A stretch of 53,164 nucleotides of DNA from Leeuwenhoekiella nanhaiensis. GTDB lineage: Bacteria; Bacteroidota; Bacteroidia; Flavobacteriales; Flavobacteriaceae. Below, piece after piece: positions 13,713 to 22,917 of the stretch (within the stretch, counting starts at the first letter, position 1; each line of letters opens with the position of its first letter). The DNA is taken from NCBI RefSeq assembly GCF_002744755.1, contig NZ_KZ319298.1:32525-85688 (forward strand), read 5' to 3'. The position numbers and the translations under genes were made by a program. The notes beneath the pieces are model-generated. The model searched no databases and was not told where the DNA came from. It saw only the letters and a list, made by a program, of their open reading frames with translations.

Positions 13713-14984
13713 ATGCGTAAATTATTCTACACACTAGCATTAGCAGTCGCTTTTACAGCCTGTAAAAATGATAGAAAGGTTTCTGAAGAGACCAAAGAAG
13801 ATCTTGCCGACAACGGCAGCGTCACGGTTGAAACTACTGTGGGTCCTTTAGAACTTCCTGCTCCCTTTGCTTCCGAATCGGTTGCCAAAGAAAGCAAGGT
13901 GGTCGCCTGGCCCGAAGGCAAGACTCCCGTAGCCCCTGAAGGTTTTACAGTAACCCGCTTTGCAGATGAACTGCAACACCCACGATGGACCTACGTTGCG
14001 CCCAATAACGACATCTTCGTAGCCGAATCAAATACCCGTAATAGCGCCAATCAAATCACCCTGCTTCGCGATACCAACAGCGACGGAAGCGTTGATGAAC
14101 GTTTTGTGTTTAAAGACGGACTCAATCAGAATTTTGGGATGCTGGTACTAGGTGACTATTTCTACATCGCCAATACAGACGGACTATACCGTTACCCGTA
14201 TACCGAAGGTCAAACCAAACTGGAAGGCGAGGGCGAGAAAATCGTTGAACTTTCGGCCAGCGGTTACAACAACCATTGGACGCGTAACATCATCACCAAC
14301 GAAGCTCAAGACAAAATATACATTTCGGTAGGTTCTGCCAGTAACGTAGGGGAACAGGGAATGGAGAAAGAGGAGCGTCGTGCGGTAATTTTAGAAGTAA
14401 ACCCCGACGGAAGCGGCGAAATCACCTATGCCTCAGGATTGAGAAATCCCGTGGGAATGGACTGGAACCCCGTTACCGGCGAACTTTGGACCGCCGTAAA
14501 CGAACGGGATGAATTGGGAAACAATCTGGTTCCTGATTACGCAACCAGTGTCAAAAAAGGCGGCTGGTACGGATGGCCGTACAGCTACTATGGCCAGATT
14601 AATGATCCACGCTGGGAAGAAGACCCGCATCAGGATTTGGTTGACAAGGCCATTGTTCCCGATGTACCTTTAGGTCCACACACTGCCTCTTTAGGATTTA
14701 CCTTTTACACCGCAAATCAGTTTCCGGCTGAATATCAAAACGGAGCTTTTGTAGGTCAGCATGGTTCCTGGAATCGCGAACCCTTCTCGGGCTATAAAGT
14801 GGTTTTCATTCCCTTTGAAAACGGAAAGCCAAAACCGGCTGTTGATTTCCTTACCGGTTTTATCCCCGATGAAAACGGAAACGAAGTTTATGGTCGCCCG
14901 GTTGCAACTACCGTTGCTCCTGATGGCTCCTTGCTGGTTAACGATGACGACAGCGGTATAATCTGGAAGGTTTCAGCAAACTAG
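13713..14984 (+). CDS. Sorbosone/PQQ-type sugar dehydrogenase lipoprotein
   Basis: A 423-residue protein with a lipoprotein signal (AVAFTAC, cysteine about 17), a variable acidic linker, and from about residue 80 a six-bladed propeller of the glucose/sorbosone dehydrogenase family. Marks are HPRWTYVAPNNDIFVAESN, NNHWTRNIITN, YISVGSASNVGE, ASGLRNPVGMDWNP, VKKGGWYGWPYSYY, AFVGQHGSWNR and GSLLVNDDDSGIIWKV. Members oxidise sugars or polyols, often with PQQ; the substrate here is unknown. The TonB-dependent receptor starts on the base directly after its stop codon, so the two belong together. Confidence 0.88.
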   Translation: MRKLFYTLALAVAFTACKNDRKVSEETKEDLADNGSVTVETTVGPLELPAPFASESVAKESKVVAWPEGKTPVAPEGFTVTRFADELQHPRWTYVAPNNDIFVAESNTRNSANQITLLRDTNSDGSVDERFVFKDGLNQNFGMLVLGDYFYIANTDGLYRYPYTEGQTKLEGEGEKIVELSASGYNNHWTRNIITNEAQDKIYISVGSASNVGEQGMEKEERRAVILEVNPDGSGEITYASGLRNPVGMDWNPVTGELWTAVNERDELGNNLVPDYATSVKKGGWYGWPYSYYGQINDPRWEEDPHQDLVDKAIVPDVPLGPHTASLGFTFYTANQFPAEYQNGAFVGQHGSWNREPFSGYKVVFIPFENGKPKPAVDFLTGFIPDENGNEVYGRPVATTVAPDGSLLVNDDDSGIIWKVSAN

Positions 14985-17066
14985 ATGAAAAACCTCCTGC
15001 TGCTCTGTACCTTATTGCTTACGTCCCTTGGCTTTTCTCAGGAAGAAACAGCGACCGACTCGTTGACTCAACGCAATACCTTAGGCGAAATCCTGATTAC
15101 CGCTACTCCGGTTCAAAACCAACTGCAGCGCGTTCCGGCGGCAGTGGCTGTAATCACCGCCCAAAATTTAGAGCGGGGTGATCAGCTTTCGGTGGCTAAT
15201 GAGATCAATAAGATCCCCGGAATACAGATACAGCAGGGTGCGCTGAACACCAGCCGCATCAGCATTCGCGGTCTGGGTGCACGCAGTCAGTACTCCACAA
15301 ACCGGGTAAAAGCGTATCTCGAGGGTATTCCACTTACTACCGGCGAGGGAGAAACGACTCTTGAAGATTTAGATCTCAGCCTCATCCAAAACATAGAAAT
15401 CATCAAAGGTCCCGCGAGCAGCAGCTACGGTGCCGGTCTGGGAGGCGCAATGCTGCTTTCGGTTATAAAACCCAAAAAATCGGGTTTTGCGGTGCGTTCA
15501 AATGCTCTGGCAGGTTCGTACGGACTTTTTAAGACGGGGGTATCGGGCTTATATGCAGATGAGCAAACGCAAGGGCTTGTAAGCTACAACCACCTGGAAC
15601 GCGACGGTTTTAGGGATAACAGCGGGTATAACCGCAACAGTCTTACGGCTTATGCCAAAACCCAGCTTAACGAAGTTTCAAGCCTTAGTTTTTTCGGGAA
15701 TTACATTCGTCTCAAAGCCTACATTCCCAGTTCGATAAACGCAAATGACTTTAGAGAAACTCCGCAAAAGGCAGCCTTTACCTGGGCTCAGGCACGGGGT
15801 TATGAATCTTACGATAAAGTATTGGCAGGTCTGTCTTACGACTGGCAAATCAACGCTCAAAACCGCTGGACCACCAGTGTATTTACCAATACCCGCGACG
15901 GCTATGAGCCAAGACCTTTTGATATTCTGGACGAAAGCAGCCTTGCTTTCGGTATACGCAGCAATCTGAATTCTGAATTTTCGATTTTTCAGCTAAACGC
16001 GAAAAGCAGCGTTGGCGTAGAATATTTTGATGAACACTATAAAGCCGAATTGTTTGAGAATAACTACGAAAGCAATCCGGGTAACGGAAGCATTCAGGGA
16101 AACCGCTTTGCTGATCAGGAACAGGACCGAAAATACCTGAATCTTTTCGCCCAAATACAACTGCAATTTACAGAGCGGCTTACGGGCGATTTCGGCCTTA
16201 ATTACAACCACAGCCGTTATATTCTGGAGGATATTTTAAACGAAAACGGCACAGACAATTCGGGCACCTATACCTATCCCCGCATATTTTTACCTCAGGC
16301 GGGACTGACCTACGAGGCTTTTACCGATAAGTTTATCTACGCGACCGTCGCCCGCGGGTTTTCACTGCCCACAGTTGCCGAAACCCTGACACCCGAAGGC
16401 GCCATCAATCCCGAAATCAAACCGGAAACCGGCGTAAATTATGAGCTCGGTTTTAAAGGGCAATGGTTACAAAAACGGCTCTATACCGAAGTAGCATTCT
16501 ACACGGTGCAGGTTGACAATCTGCTGGTGGCAGAACGTGTGGGCAACGACCAGTATGTAGGCCGCAACGCCGGAAAAACCGATCACAACGGTTTAGAATT
16601 TTTCGCACAATACCGGGATTATGTAGGTGAAAACCTGATGCTTCAGCCCTACGCATCTGTAGCGCTAAACGACTATTCCTTCGAAAAGTTTACAGACCGG
16701 GACGTCGATTACAGCGGCAATGAGCTTACCGGCGTCGCAGACCGGGTGATTAATCTGGGCTTTGATGTGTCGTGGAAAAGCTGGAGCTTCAATACCAACT
16801 ACCGCCACACCGGAAGTATTCCGCTTGACGATGCAAATAGTATTTACAGCGATTCGTATAATGTGGTGAATCTGCGTAGCGATTATGCCTTTGAGTTAGG
16901 CAAAATTTTAGACCTGAATGTATTTGGAGGCATCAACAACCTGTTTGACACAGACTACGCCGCTCAGATTTTACCCAACGCGACTGGCTTCGGAGGTAGT
17001 TTACCCCGATATTACTATCCCGGCGAACCGATTAATTTTTACCTGGGACTGAATTTTCAATTCTAA
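14985..17066 (+). CDS. TonB-dependent outer-membrane receptor
   Basis: A 693-residue protein with a signal peptide (ending near GFSQ), a plug domain at about residues 35-160 (ILITATPVQNQLQRVPAAVAVI, RISIRGLGARS, IEIIKGPASSSYGAGLGGAML), then a 22-stranded barrel ending in the aromatic YLGLNFQF. It has no N-terminal carboxypeptidase-like domain, so it is of the siderophore/cofactor-receptor type and not SusC-like. It sits at zero spacing behind a sugar dehydrogenase. The partner could be the enzyme's cofactor or a metal, but the cargo is not readable from sequence. Confidence 0.92.
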   Translation: MKNLLLLCTLLLTSLGFSQEETATDSLTQRNTLGEILITATPVQNQLQRVPAAVAVITAQNLERGDQLSVANEINKIPGIQIQQGALNTSRISIRGLGARSQYSTNRVKAYLEGIPLTTGEGETTLEDLDLSLIQNIEIIKGPASSSYGAGLGGAMLLSVIKPKKSGFAVRSNALAGSYGLFKTGVSGLYADEQTQGLVSYNHLERDGFRDNSGYNRNSLTAYAKTQLNEVSSLSFFGNYIRLKAYIPSSINANDFRETPQKAAFTWAQARGYESYDKVLAGLSYDWQINAQNRWTTSVFTNTRDGYEPRPFDILDESSLAFGIRSNLNSEFSIFQLNAKSSVGVEYFDEHYKAELFENNYESNPGNGSIQGNRFADQEQDRKYLNLFAQIQLQFTERLTGDFGLNYNHSRYILEDILNENGTDNSGTYTYPRIFLPQAGLTYEAFTDKFIYATVARGFSLPTVAETLTPEGAINPEIKPETGVNYELGFKGQWLQKRLYTEVAFYTVQVDNLLVAERVGNDQYVGRNAGKTDHNGLEFFAQYRDYVGENLMLQPYASVALNDYSFEKFTDRDVDYSGNELTGVADRVINLGFDVSWKSWSFNTNYRHTGSIPLDDANSIYSDSYNVVNLRSDYAFELGKILDLNVFGGINNLFDTDYAAQILPNATGFGGSLPRYYYPGEPINFYLGLNFQF

Positions 17067-17090
17067 ATTCAGAATTCAGAATTCAGAATT
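17066..17090. repeat. Short 8-bp direct repeats between convergent genes
   Basis: aattcaga is repeated three times and ends in aatt, just after the receptor stop codon. No terminator hairpin was found in the 50-base space between the convergent genes. Confidence 0.7.
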
Positions 17091-17116
17091 ATTGAATAAC
17101 CTAATAATCAATAACT

Positions 17117-17899
17117 TCAATTACTCCCGGGTTTCGCCAGCCCCTCTTGCTTATACTTTTTAATTTCGGCATTAAAGCTTTCACTAAGGGCAAGAAGTTC
17201 TTTCAACAGATCGAGTTGGTGCTCGGTTTCGAGCAGGATTCCATCCAGATTTACCGCGCCCACATATTCAAAAAAGAGATTTTGATATTCGGCTTCGATC
17301 TTAAGTTGTTCCCTTAAAAACTTCTGATCAAAATAGGCGTCAGTAGCAAATAACTGCTGAATGCGCTCATACGAGATCACTCCGTAATCCTTCTCCTTTT
17401 TCGAAGGATCTTTCTTAAACAAGCTTGCAAAGCGTTTGGCCAACATTATAAAATCGATACCCTGAGAAGTGTATTGCGGCCGGTAAGCCTGTGGATTGAG
17501 CTCATAATCCCTTTTGACAAGGTCATTAACCTTGGCTGTATATTCTTCCTGATTGAATTCTTTGGGCTTCGGCGCTTCGGTCAGGCGTACTTCGTCAAGT
17601 TCGTTGAGATTTTCATTCAATGCAACCACCCAGCGTTGCTCGAGTTGCTCTTGTTCCACAATAAAAACCTGAGTTTCCATAAAAGGCGCGCTAAACACGA
17701 GCGAATCATTCAGGCGGGCTGCGATACTAAAATCGCCCGCATCGGTAGTAACGGTCGACTTGTTCTGGGTACGGTTTTCCACCAAAACACCCGGCACACG
17801 CTTATCGCCGGCATAAACCTTACCCGAGGTATTTTGCGCTTTCGCGGCTGCGAAAATCAAAAAAGCAACAAAAAAAATAAGGTTTCTGATCATAAACAA
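17117..17899 (-). CDS. Secreted protein with carboxypeptidase-like regulatory domain
   Basis: A 260-residue protein with a signal peptide (ending AAAKAQ near residue 22). A CarboxypepD_reg-like beta-sandwich covers about residues 23-95 (GKVYAGDKRVPGVLVENRTQNKSTVTTDAGDFSI). The remaining helical half contains charged helices (FASLFKKDPSKKEKDYG, LRQLKIEAEYQNLFFEY type) of unknown fold. An internal start at codon 3 is possible. Such proteins are common in Bacteroidota envelopes without assigned function. It lies upstream-convergent to the receptor and 50 bases downstream of coaD. Confidence 0.75.
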   Translation of the reverse strand: MFMIRNLIFFVAFLIFAAAKAQNTSGKVYAGDKRVPGVLVENRTQNKSTVTTDAGDFSIAARLNDSLVFSAPFMETQVFIVEQEQLEQRWVVALNENLNELDEVRLTEAPKPKEFNQEEYTAKVNDLVKRDYELNPQAYRPQYTSQGIDFIMLAKRFASLFKKDPSKKEKDYGVISYERIQQLFATDAYFDQKFLREQLKIEAEYQNLFFEYVGAVNLDGILLETEHQLDLLKELLALSESFNAEIKKYKQEGLAKPGSN

Positions 17900-17949
17900 G
17901 ATGTAGACTTACTCTAAAGACCTGACTAGCGGACTTGCGTTGCAGTTTT

Positions 17950-18402
17950 CTAAATACGCACAGCATCAGGTACCAGCCCGGTGTAATCCCCACCATTACG
18001 AATAACGTCGCGCACAATTGAGGACGAAATATAACTCTTGCCTGAAGAGGTGAGTAAAAACACAGTCTCAATCTGCGCCAGTTTTCGGTTGGTATGGGCA
18101 ATGGCCTTTTCAAACTCAAAATCCGCCGGATTGCGCAGACCCCGCAGAATAAAGCCGGAGTCGGTTTTGTTACAAAAATCTACGGTAAGCCCCTCGTAGG
18201 TCATCACCTTAATGCGGGATTCGTCTTTAAACGATTCCTTTAAAAAGTGTTCGCGTTGCTCAAGCGTAAACATGTATTTCTTTTCGGCATTAACCCCGAT
18301 GGCGAGAATGATCTCATCAAAAAGCTTGAGCCCACGCTCAATGATGTCGTAATGCCCTAAGGTAAGGGGGTCAAATGATCCTGGAAATACTGCGCGTTTC
18401 AT
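17950..18402 (-). CDS. coaD: Phosphopantetheine adenylyltransferase
   Basis: A 150-residue nucleotidyltransferase that transfers AMP to 4'-phosphopantetheine in coenzyme A synthesis. It shows the N-terminal AVFPGSFDPLTLGHYDIIER with the T/HxGH motif, FILRGLRNPADFEFE and the C-terminal YISSSIVRDV. The start at 18402 (MKRAVFPGSF) is chosen because family members begin there; an in-frame ATG at 18423 would add seven residues. The neighbourhood coaD-ddl-PASTA-rluD is typical for the phylum. Confidence 0.95.
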   Translation of the reverse strand: MKRAVFPGSFDPLTLGHYDIIERGLKLFDEIILAIGVNAEKKYMFTLEQREHFLKESFKDESRIKVMTYEGLTVDFCNKTDSGFILRGLRNPADFEFEKAIAHTNRKLAQIETVFLLTSSGKSYISSSIVRDVIRNGGDYTGLVPDAVRI

Positions 18403-18603
18403 AAATAGGAATTCAAAATTCAAGGTTGAATATTAAAAGTACAAAAACAAGTGCGTTTAAAATCTGTTTACGGTTTGAGGTTTACGGTTACTTCAAGCTT
18501 GAAAACAGTTAAACCTTGGAAAACTTTAATCTTTTAGGTATTTTAAACACCTTACTCTTAACTCTGTGATACTAATTCTGAACCAATAAGTCTAAAATAA
18601 AAA

Positions 18604-18642
18604 ACTGCATACTGAGACTGCCTGCTGAGACTACCTTCTGTT
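18604..18642. repeat. Three imperfect 13-bp repeats over the ddl stop codon
   Basis: ACTGCATACTGAG, ACTGCCTGCTGAG and ACTACCTTCTG follow each other from 18604. The last unit covers the ddl stop codon (18631-18633). Confidence 0.6.
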
Positions 18643-19614
18643 AATCGCCTGTTGAATAACATTATCAAATAAATCTGGGAGCGAAATCCCCGCAACCTTT
18701 GCCTGCTGTGGGATGATACTCGCCGGGCTAAGGCCCGGAGTGGTGTTCACTTCCAGAAAATGCGGTTCGCCGTGATGGAAAATAAATTCAGCTCGTGTAA
18801 GTCCCTTCAGCTTTAAAATTTTAAACACGCGTTCTGCTTCGCGCTGTACGGCTTCGGTCTGCTCTGGTGAAATGCGTGCCGGTGTGATCTCCTGAGACTT
18901 TCCGGCATATTTGGCCTCGTAATCAAAAAAATCATTCTCGCTCACAATTTCGGTGACCGGCAGGGCCGTGATTTTTCCGTTATAATTAATCACACCCACC
19001 GAAACTTCGGTCCCTTCCAAAAAGGATTCGATAATGATCTCGTCGTCTTCCTTAAACGAATTTTCTAACGCTGCTTCCAGATCTTCCACAGCATAAACCT
19101 TTGAAACCCCAAAGCTGCTCCCCGCTTTATTCGCTTTTACAAAACACGGCAAGCCCACCTTGCTGATGATTTCTTCGACATTGATGGCATCGCCCTGATT
19201 GATAAAATAATTGGTTGCTGTTTTAATTCCGTAAGCCCTAAGCACACTGATACAATCGCGTTTGTTAAAGGTTAACGCAGCTTCATAATAATTGCAGGCC
19301 GTCTGCGGAATATTAAGCAGACCTAAATACGCCTGAATACGCCCGTCTTCCCCGGGAGTACCGTGAATGGTATTGAATACACAGTCAAACTTGATTTTTG
19401 TCCCATCAAGAGTTATCGAAAAATCACTTTTATCTACCGGAATGGGTTTATGATCGGGGTGCGTACAATGCCATCCGTCTTTTAAAATGGAAATAGGATA
19501 AACGGTATATTTTGAAGGGTCGAGGTGTTTGCAAACGGTATTCCCGCTCATTTGTGAGATTGCGGCTTCACTTGAATAACCACCCATCAGGACCGCAATA
19601 GTTAACTTAGACAT
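18631..19614 (-). CDS. ddl: D-alanine--D-alanine ligase
   Basis: A 327-residue ATP-grasp ligase making the D-Ala-D-Ala dipeptide of peptidoglycan. Recognisable parts are AVLMGGYSSEAAIS (N-terminal substrate loop), FNTIHGTPGEDGRIQAYL, FVKANKAGSSFGVSKV, ESFLEGTEVSVGVI, TRAEFIFHHG and LEVNTTPGLSPASI (metal and substrate binding). The start at 19614 (MSKLTIAVLM) is chosen over the upstream in-frame ATG at 19686, which adds 24 unconserved residues. It diverges from the PASTA-rluD transcript. Confidence 0.96.
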   Translation of the reverse strand: MSKLTIAVLMGGYSSEAAISQMSGNTVCKHLDPSKYTVYPISILKDGWHCTHPDHKPIPVDKSDFSITLDGTKIKFDCVFNTIHGTPGEDGRIQAYLGLLNIPQTACNYYEAALTFNKRDCISVLRAYGIKTATNYFINQGDAINVEEIISKVGLPCFVKANKAGSSFGVSKVYAVEDLEAALENSFKEDDEIIIESFLEGTEVSVGVINYNGKITALPVTEIVSENDFFDYEAKYAGKSQEITPARISPEQTEAVQREAERVFKILKLKGLTRAEFIFHHGEPHFLEVNTTPGLSPASIIPQQAKVAGISLPDLFDNVIQQAINRR

Positions 19615-19701
19615 AGTAAAACGAAAGCTTAACGTTAGGTATTCTTTACGGCCCCAAAGAACGCCAATTTTAGAATAAATAGGCAAAAAAAATGATTGTA
19701 A

Positions 19702-19732
19702 TTGAGCTTCAGCTTAAATTAAGTTAAGTTTG
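19702..19732 (+). promoter_or_regulatory. Promoter of the PASTA-rluD transcript
   Basis: TTG at 19702-19704 and TAAGTTTG at 19725-19732, spaced by 20 bases, fit the Bacteroidota consensus. The start codon is about 95 bases further on. Confidence 0.65.
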
Positions 19733-19827
19733 CAAACGCATTCAGACTCCCTAAATAAGGCACGCATACGTTTTAGAAGAGGTTGTCGTTTTAAACTAAA
19801 TCAAAGGGCTTTAAGAAGCACAGTTAT

Positions 19828-20481
19828 ATGGGATTTTTTAAATTTTTATTCAGTAAAACCTTTTTAAAACAACTGCTTTTCGCAGTACTTGTTTTAGTCG
19901 TTTTAGGTTTTGGCGTGGTATTTTGGTTAGACAGTTCAACCAATCACGACCAGCGTATTGCGGTACCTGACCTCAGCAAAATGACGTTAAGCCTTGTGGA
20001 ACAGGAACTCGAGAATGCAGATTTACGCTATGTGGTCATAGACTCCTCAAACTTTAATCCCGACTACCCCAGATATTCGGTAATCGAACAAAACCCGGCG
20101 CCGGGTAAATTTGTAAAGGAGGACCGAAAGATCTATCTCGTGCTCAACCCATCGGGCTATCGTGAGATTACGCTACCCCAATTGGTAGGCCGTACCCAGC
20201 GCCAGGTAGAACCTACGCTTTTGGCTTTAGGTTTTAAGATTGGCAAAATAGATTTACGTGATCACATTTCTGAAGATGAAGTGCTGGAGCTGCGCCACGA
20301 CGGTAAAACCTTAAAAGAAGGTGATGCCCTGCGTAAAACCTCGGTAATTGATTTGGTTGTAGGGAACGGGAAGGGGCGTTATATTCCGGAAGATAGCGGG
20401 TCTATGGACAATTATGATGGGGATTACGTTCCTGAAGATGAATTTATGGATGAGGAAGCTACAGACGATGCAGGAATTTAA
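19828..20481 (+). CDS. PASTA-domain membrane protein
   Basis: A 217-residue protein with one N-terminal membrane segment (about residues 14-32) and an extracytoplasmic part with two PASTA domains. The first begins at VPDLSKMTLSLVEQELENA, with NPAPGKFVKEDRKIYLVLN; the second begins at LPQLVGRTQRQVEP. The tail after about residue 180 is very acidic (YDGDYVPEDEFMDEEATDD). PASTA domains bind peptidoglycan or muropeptides. No kinase domain is attached. Location beside ddl fits a cell-wall role. The next gene starts inside its last codons (14-base overlap). Confidence 0.9.
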   Translation: MGFFKFLFSKTFLKQLLFAVLVLVVLGFGVVFWLDSSTNHDQRIAVPDLSKMTLSLVEQELENADLRYVVIDSSNFNPDYPRYSVIEQNPAPGKFVKEDRKIYLVLNPSGYREITLPQLVGRTQRQVEPTLLALGFKIGKIDLRDHISEDEVLELRHDGKTLKEGDALRKTSVIDLVVGNGKGRYIPEDSGSMDNYDGDYVPEDEFMDEEATDDAGI

Positions 20482-21502
20482 AACCGAAGATCCCGAAGAA
20501 GGAGACGACGACCTGTATGAGCATTACAGCTTTACTGCCGGAAAAGGACAGGAACCGCTGCGTGTAGATAAATTTCTGATGAATTTTATCGAAAAAGCCA
20601 CGCGAAATAAAATACAGCAGGCCGCCAAAAATGGAAACATTGAAGTTAATGGCGCTGTGGTTAAACAAAATTATAAGGTAAAAGCCGGCGATGTTGTACG
20701 GGTTTTGTTTGAACACCCGCCCTACGAGTTTTTACTAACGCCCGAAAACATTGCGCTTGACATTGTTTATGAAGATGACACTTTGTTAGTTGTAAACAAG
20801 CCGGCAGGAATGGTGGTACACCCCGGTCACGGAAACTACAGCGGTACGCTTATCAATGCACTGATTTATCATTTCGAAAATTTACCCGAAAACAGCAGCG
20901 GCCGCCCCGGCCTGGTGCATCGTATTGATAAGGACACCAGTGGTCTGCTTGTAGTAGCCAAGACCGAAGAAGGCATGACCCATCTGGCCAAGCAGTTTTT
21001 TGATAAGACCAGTGAACGCGAGTACATCGCTTTGGTTTGGGGAAATGTAGAAGCAGACAGCGGTACAGTGGAAGGGCATATAGGTCGTCATCCCAAAAAC
21101 CGCCTGCAGAACACAGTTTATGAAGATGGTTCGCAGGGTAAAGAAGCCGTAACCCATTATAAAGTCATAGAGCGCCTGGGTTATGTCACTTTAATAAGCT
21201 GCAAGCTGGAGACCGGTAGAACACACCAGATCCGGGTGCATATGAAGTATATAGGTCATACCCTATTTAACGATGCGCGTTATGGTGGTGATGCGATACT
21301 TAAGGGAACGACCTTTAGCAAATACAAGCAGTTTGTAGAAAATTGCTTCACGGCTTTACCCAGACAGGCCCTACACGCAAAAACATTAGGCTTTGAACAT
21401 CCTAAAACCGGCGAATGGCTGCGCTTTGACAGTGTAATACCCGAAGATATGGTCGCCTGTATAGAGAAATGGCGTACCTATTCAAAGCACGCGCTCGAGT
21501 AA
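20468..21502 (+). CDS. RluA/RluD-family ribosomal RNA pseudouridine synthase
   Basis: A 344-residue protein. It has an acidic N-terminus, an S4 RNA-binding domain (LRVDKFLMNFIEKATRNKIQ...NGNIEVNG, about residues 31-75) and the synthase domain with GLVHRIDKDTSGLLVVAK, catalytic D154. KPAGMVVHPG and LETGRTHQIRVHM are further family motifs. The domain layout matches RluD, which modifies the 23S rRNA helix 69, but the exact site cannot be proven. The start at 20468 is preferred over the earlier ATG at 20414, whose extra residues only read the PASTA gene in another frame. Confidence 0.93.
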   Translation: MQEFKTEDPEEGDDDLYEHYSFTAGKGQEPLRVDKFLMNFIEKATRNKIQQAAKNGNIEVNGAVVKQNYKVKAGDVVRVLFEHPPYEFLLTPENIALDIVYEDDTLLVVNKPAGMVVHPGHGNYSGTLINALIYHFENLPENSSGRPGLVHRIDKDTSGLLVVAKTEEGMTHLAKQFFDKTSEREYIALVWGNVEADSGTVEGHIGRHPKNRLQNTVYEDGSQGKEAVTHYKVIERLGYVTLISCKLETGRTHQIRVHMKYIGHTLFNDARYGGDAILKGTTFSKYKQFVENCFTALPRQALHAKTLGFEHPKTGEWLRFDSVIPEDMVACIEKWRTYSKHALE

Positions 21503-21529
21503 GCAAATCTGTTTCAATACCTTTGTGTT

Positions 21530-21715
21530 ATGTTTGATTTTATACCCGAAAGTTTACAACCTATTCTGATCATCGTTATCCTTGCGGTGCTGTTTTTTGT
21601 CGTGATGGCAAATAACCGTAAAAACCAAAGCAAGCTGCGCGAACACAAGAAACGTAACTTTAGAGCAGATTATCAAAGACGCAAAGCAGAGCGCGAAAAA
21701 TCCCGCGAAGACTAA
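21530..21715 (+). CDS. Small basic membrane protein
   Basis: A 61-residue protein: one hydrophobic segment (PILIIVILAVLFFVVMAN, about residues 11-28) followed by a strongly basic tail (KLREHKKRNFRADYQRRKAEREKSRED). It lies 27 bases after rluD and 16 bases before the adenosyltransferase gene, in the same direction, so it is likely part of the operon. I do not recognise a family; the positive tail should stay in the cytoplasm and could touch RNA or lipid. Confidence 0.7.
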   Translation: MFDFIPESLQPILIIVILAVLFFVVMANNRKNQSKLREHKKRNFRADYQRRKAEREKSRED

Positions 21716-21731
21716 GCTAAAAAACACACCC

Positions 21732-22307
21732 GTGAAAATTTATACTAAAACAGGAGATGATGGCACCACCGCCCTTTTTGGCGGCACCCGCGTTTCTAAA
21801 CATCACATACGCATAGACAGTTATGGTACGCTTGACGAACTCAATTCGCACCTGGGTTTATTACGCGATCAGGAAATTGATCAACACAGCAAGGCGATAC
21901 TTTTAAAAATTCAGGAAAAGCTTTTTGTGATTGGAGCTATTTTGGCCACAGATCCTGAAAAGGAAATGCTGAAAAATGGCAAAAAACGTCTGGATATTAA
22001 ACGTATCTCTGACGAAGACGTCAATATATTAGAAAGCGAAATGGACGCGATGGATGAAACCCTCCCTCCTATGACGCATTTCATTTTACCGGGCGGACAT
22101 CAAACCGTGTCATTCTGTCACGTAGCGAGATCGGTTTGTCGCAGAGCAGAGCGCTTAGCCACAGCACTTTATCAGCACAGCCCTTTTGAGGCAAATGCCT
22201 TAAAGTACCTAAACCGCCTATCTGACTATCTATTTGTGCTGGCACGTTTCTTGTCAAAACAGGTACAGGCAGAAGAAATTAAATGGATTCCTGAAAAGGA
22301 GATTTAA
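21732..22307 (+). CDS. PduO-type cob(I)alamin adenosyltransferase
   Basis: A 191-residue protein that adds the adenosyl group to reduced cobalamin. PduO-type motifs are clear: YTKTGDDGTTALFGGTRVSKHH (ATP site, near the N-terminus), YGTLDELNSHLGLLR, VARSVCRRAERLA and LNRLSDYLFVLARFL. The product would serve adenosylcobalamin enzymes, none of which is in this window. It is the last gene of the PASTA-rluD transcript. Confidence 0.94.
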   Translation: MKIYTKTGDDGTTALFGGTRVSKHHIRIDSYGTLDELNSHLGLLRDQEIDQHSKAILLKIQEKLFVIGAILATDPEKEMLKNGKKRLDIKRISDEDVNILESEMDAMDETLPPMTHFILPGGHQTVSFCHVARSVCRRAERLATALYQHSPFEANALKYLNRLSDYLFVLARFLSKQVQAEEIKWIPEKEI

Positions 22308-22403
22308 TCATTTGATATTCAACAAAAAAAAGTCTTTAACGCCAATAATTACAGGTAGTTATAAACGTTCTTAAAAATAGTTTTGAAATAATTGATAATT
22401 TAC

Positions 22404-22433
22404 TTGGTTATTACGTTAATAAATTTATTTTTG
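22404..22433 (+). promoter_or_regulatory. Promoter of the DUF2795 gene
   Basis: TTG at 22404-22406 and TATTTTTG at 22426-22433 with a 19-base spacer; the start codon follows at 22457. Confidence 0.7.
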
Positions 22434-22456
22434 CAAAAAATTAAACACGTTAACTT

Positions 22457-22678
22457 ATGTACTGGACATTAGAACTAGCTTCTCACCTGAGTGACGCACC
22501 CTGGCCTGCAACCAAAGATGAATTGATTGATTATGCGATTAGAACAGGAGCACCCCTGGAGGTTGTAGAAAACTTGCAGTCTATGGAAGATGAAGGTGAC
22601 TCGTATGATTCTATCGATGAGATATGGCCAGACTATCCGTCTGATGACGACTACCTCTGGAATGAGGATGAATATTAA
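22457..22678 (+). CDS. DUF2795 domain protein
   Basis: A 73-residue, very acidic protein matching the DUF2795 pattern: WTLELASHLSDAPWPATKDELIDYAIRTGAP and VVENLQSMED, then a tail full of Asp, Glu, Tyr and Trp. Its own promoter and a terminator about 24 bases after the stop show a single-gene transcript. Close homologues are known to me as short conserved proteins of Bacteroidota without experimentally known role. Confidence 0.85.
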   Translation: MYWTLELASHLSDAPWPATKDELIDYAIRTGAPLEVVENLQSMEDEGDSYDSIDEIWPDYPSDDDYLWNEDEY

Positions 22679-22701
22679 TAGTTACCACAGGTAAACCTAA
22701 T

Positions 22702-22729
22702 AAAAGTCTCGCTTTGAGGCTTTTTTTTT
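22702..22729 (+). terminator. Terminator of the DUF2795 gene
   Basis: Stem agtctc/gaggct with A:T extension and a run of nine T residues, 23 bases after the stop codon. Confidence 0.75.
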
Positions 22730-22917
22730 GCTTAAATTTGAACCCGTTTTCACAGGAAATAAGCCTGTTTAAACACCTTAAAATTGTAAACTCACATCAA
22801 AATCTAGTTAGGTTTTGAGTACAACATAAAGCCTGCTCCGTCAGGCATACTGAAATTAATCAACCGGGCAAAACCGCATACACAGCGCTATTGCTTCGGA
22901 AAAAATGCAAACCAGTT

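Noticed and set aside
22831-22846. Hairpin gcctg-ctccgt-caggc in the secA leader as a SecM-like control element
   Set aside because: The stem is only 5 bp, and no upstream arrest peptide frame could be found; evidence too weak to call regulation.
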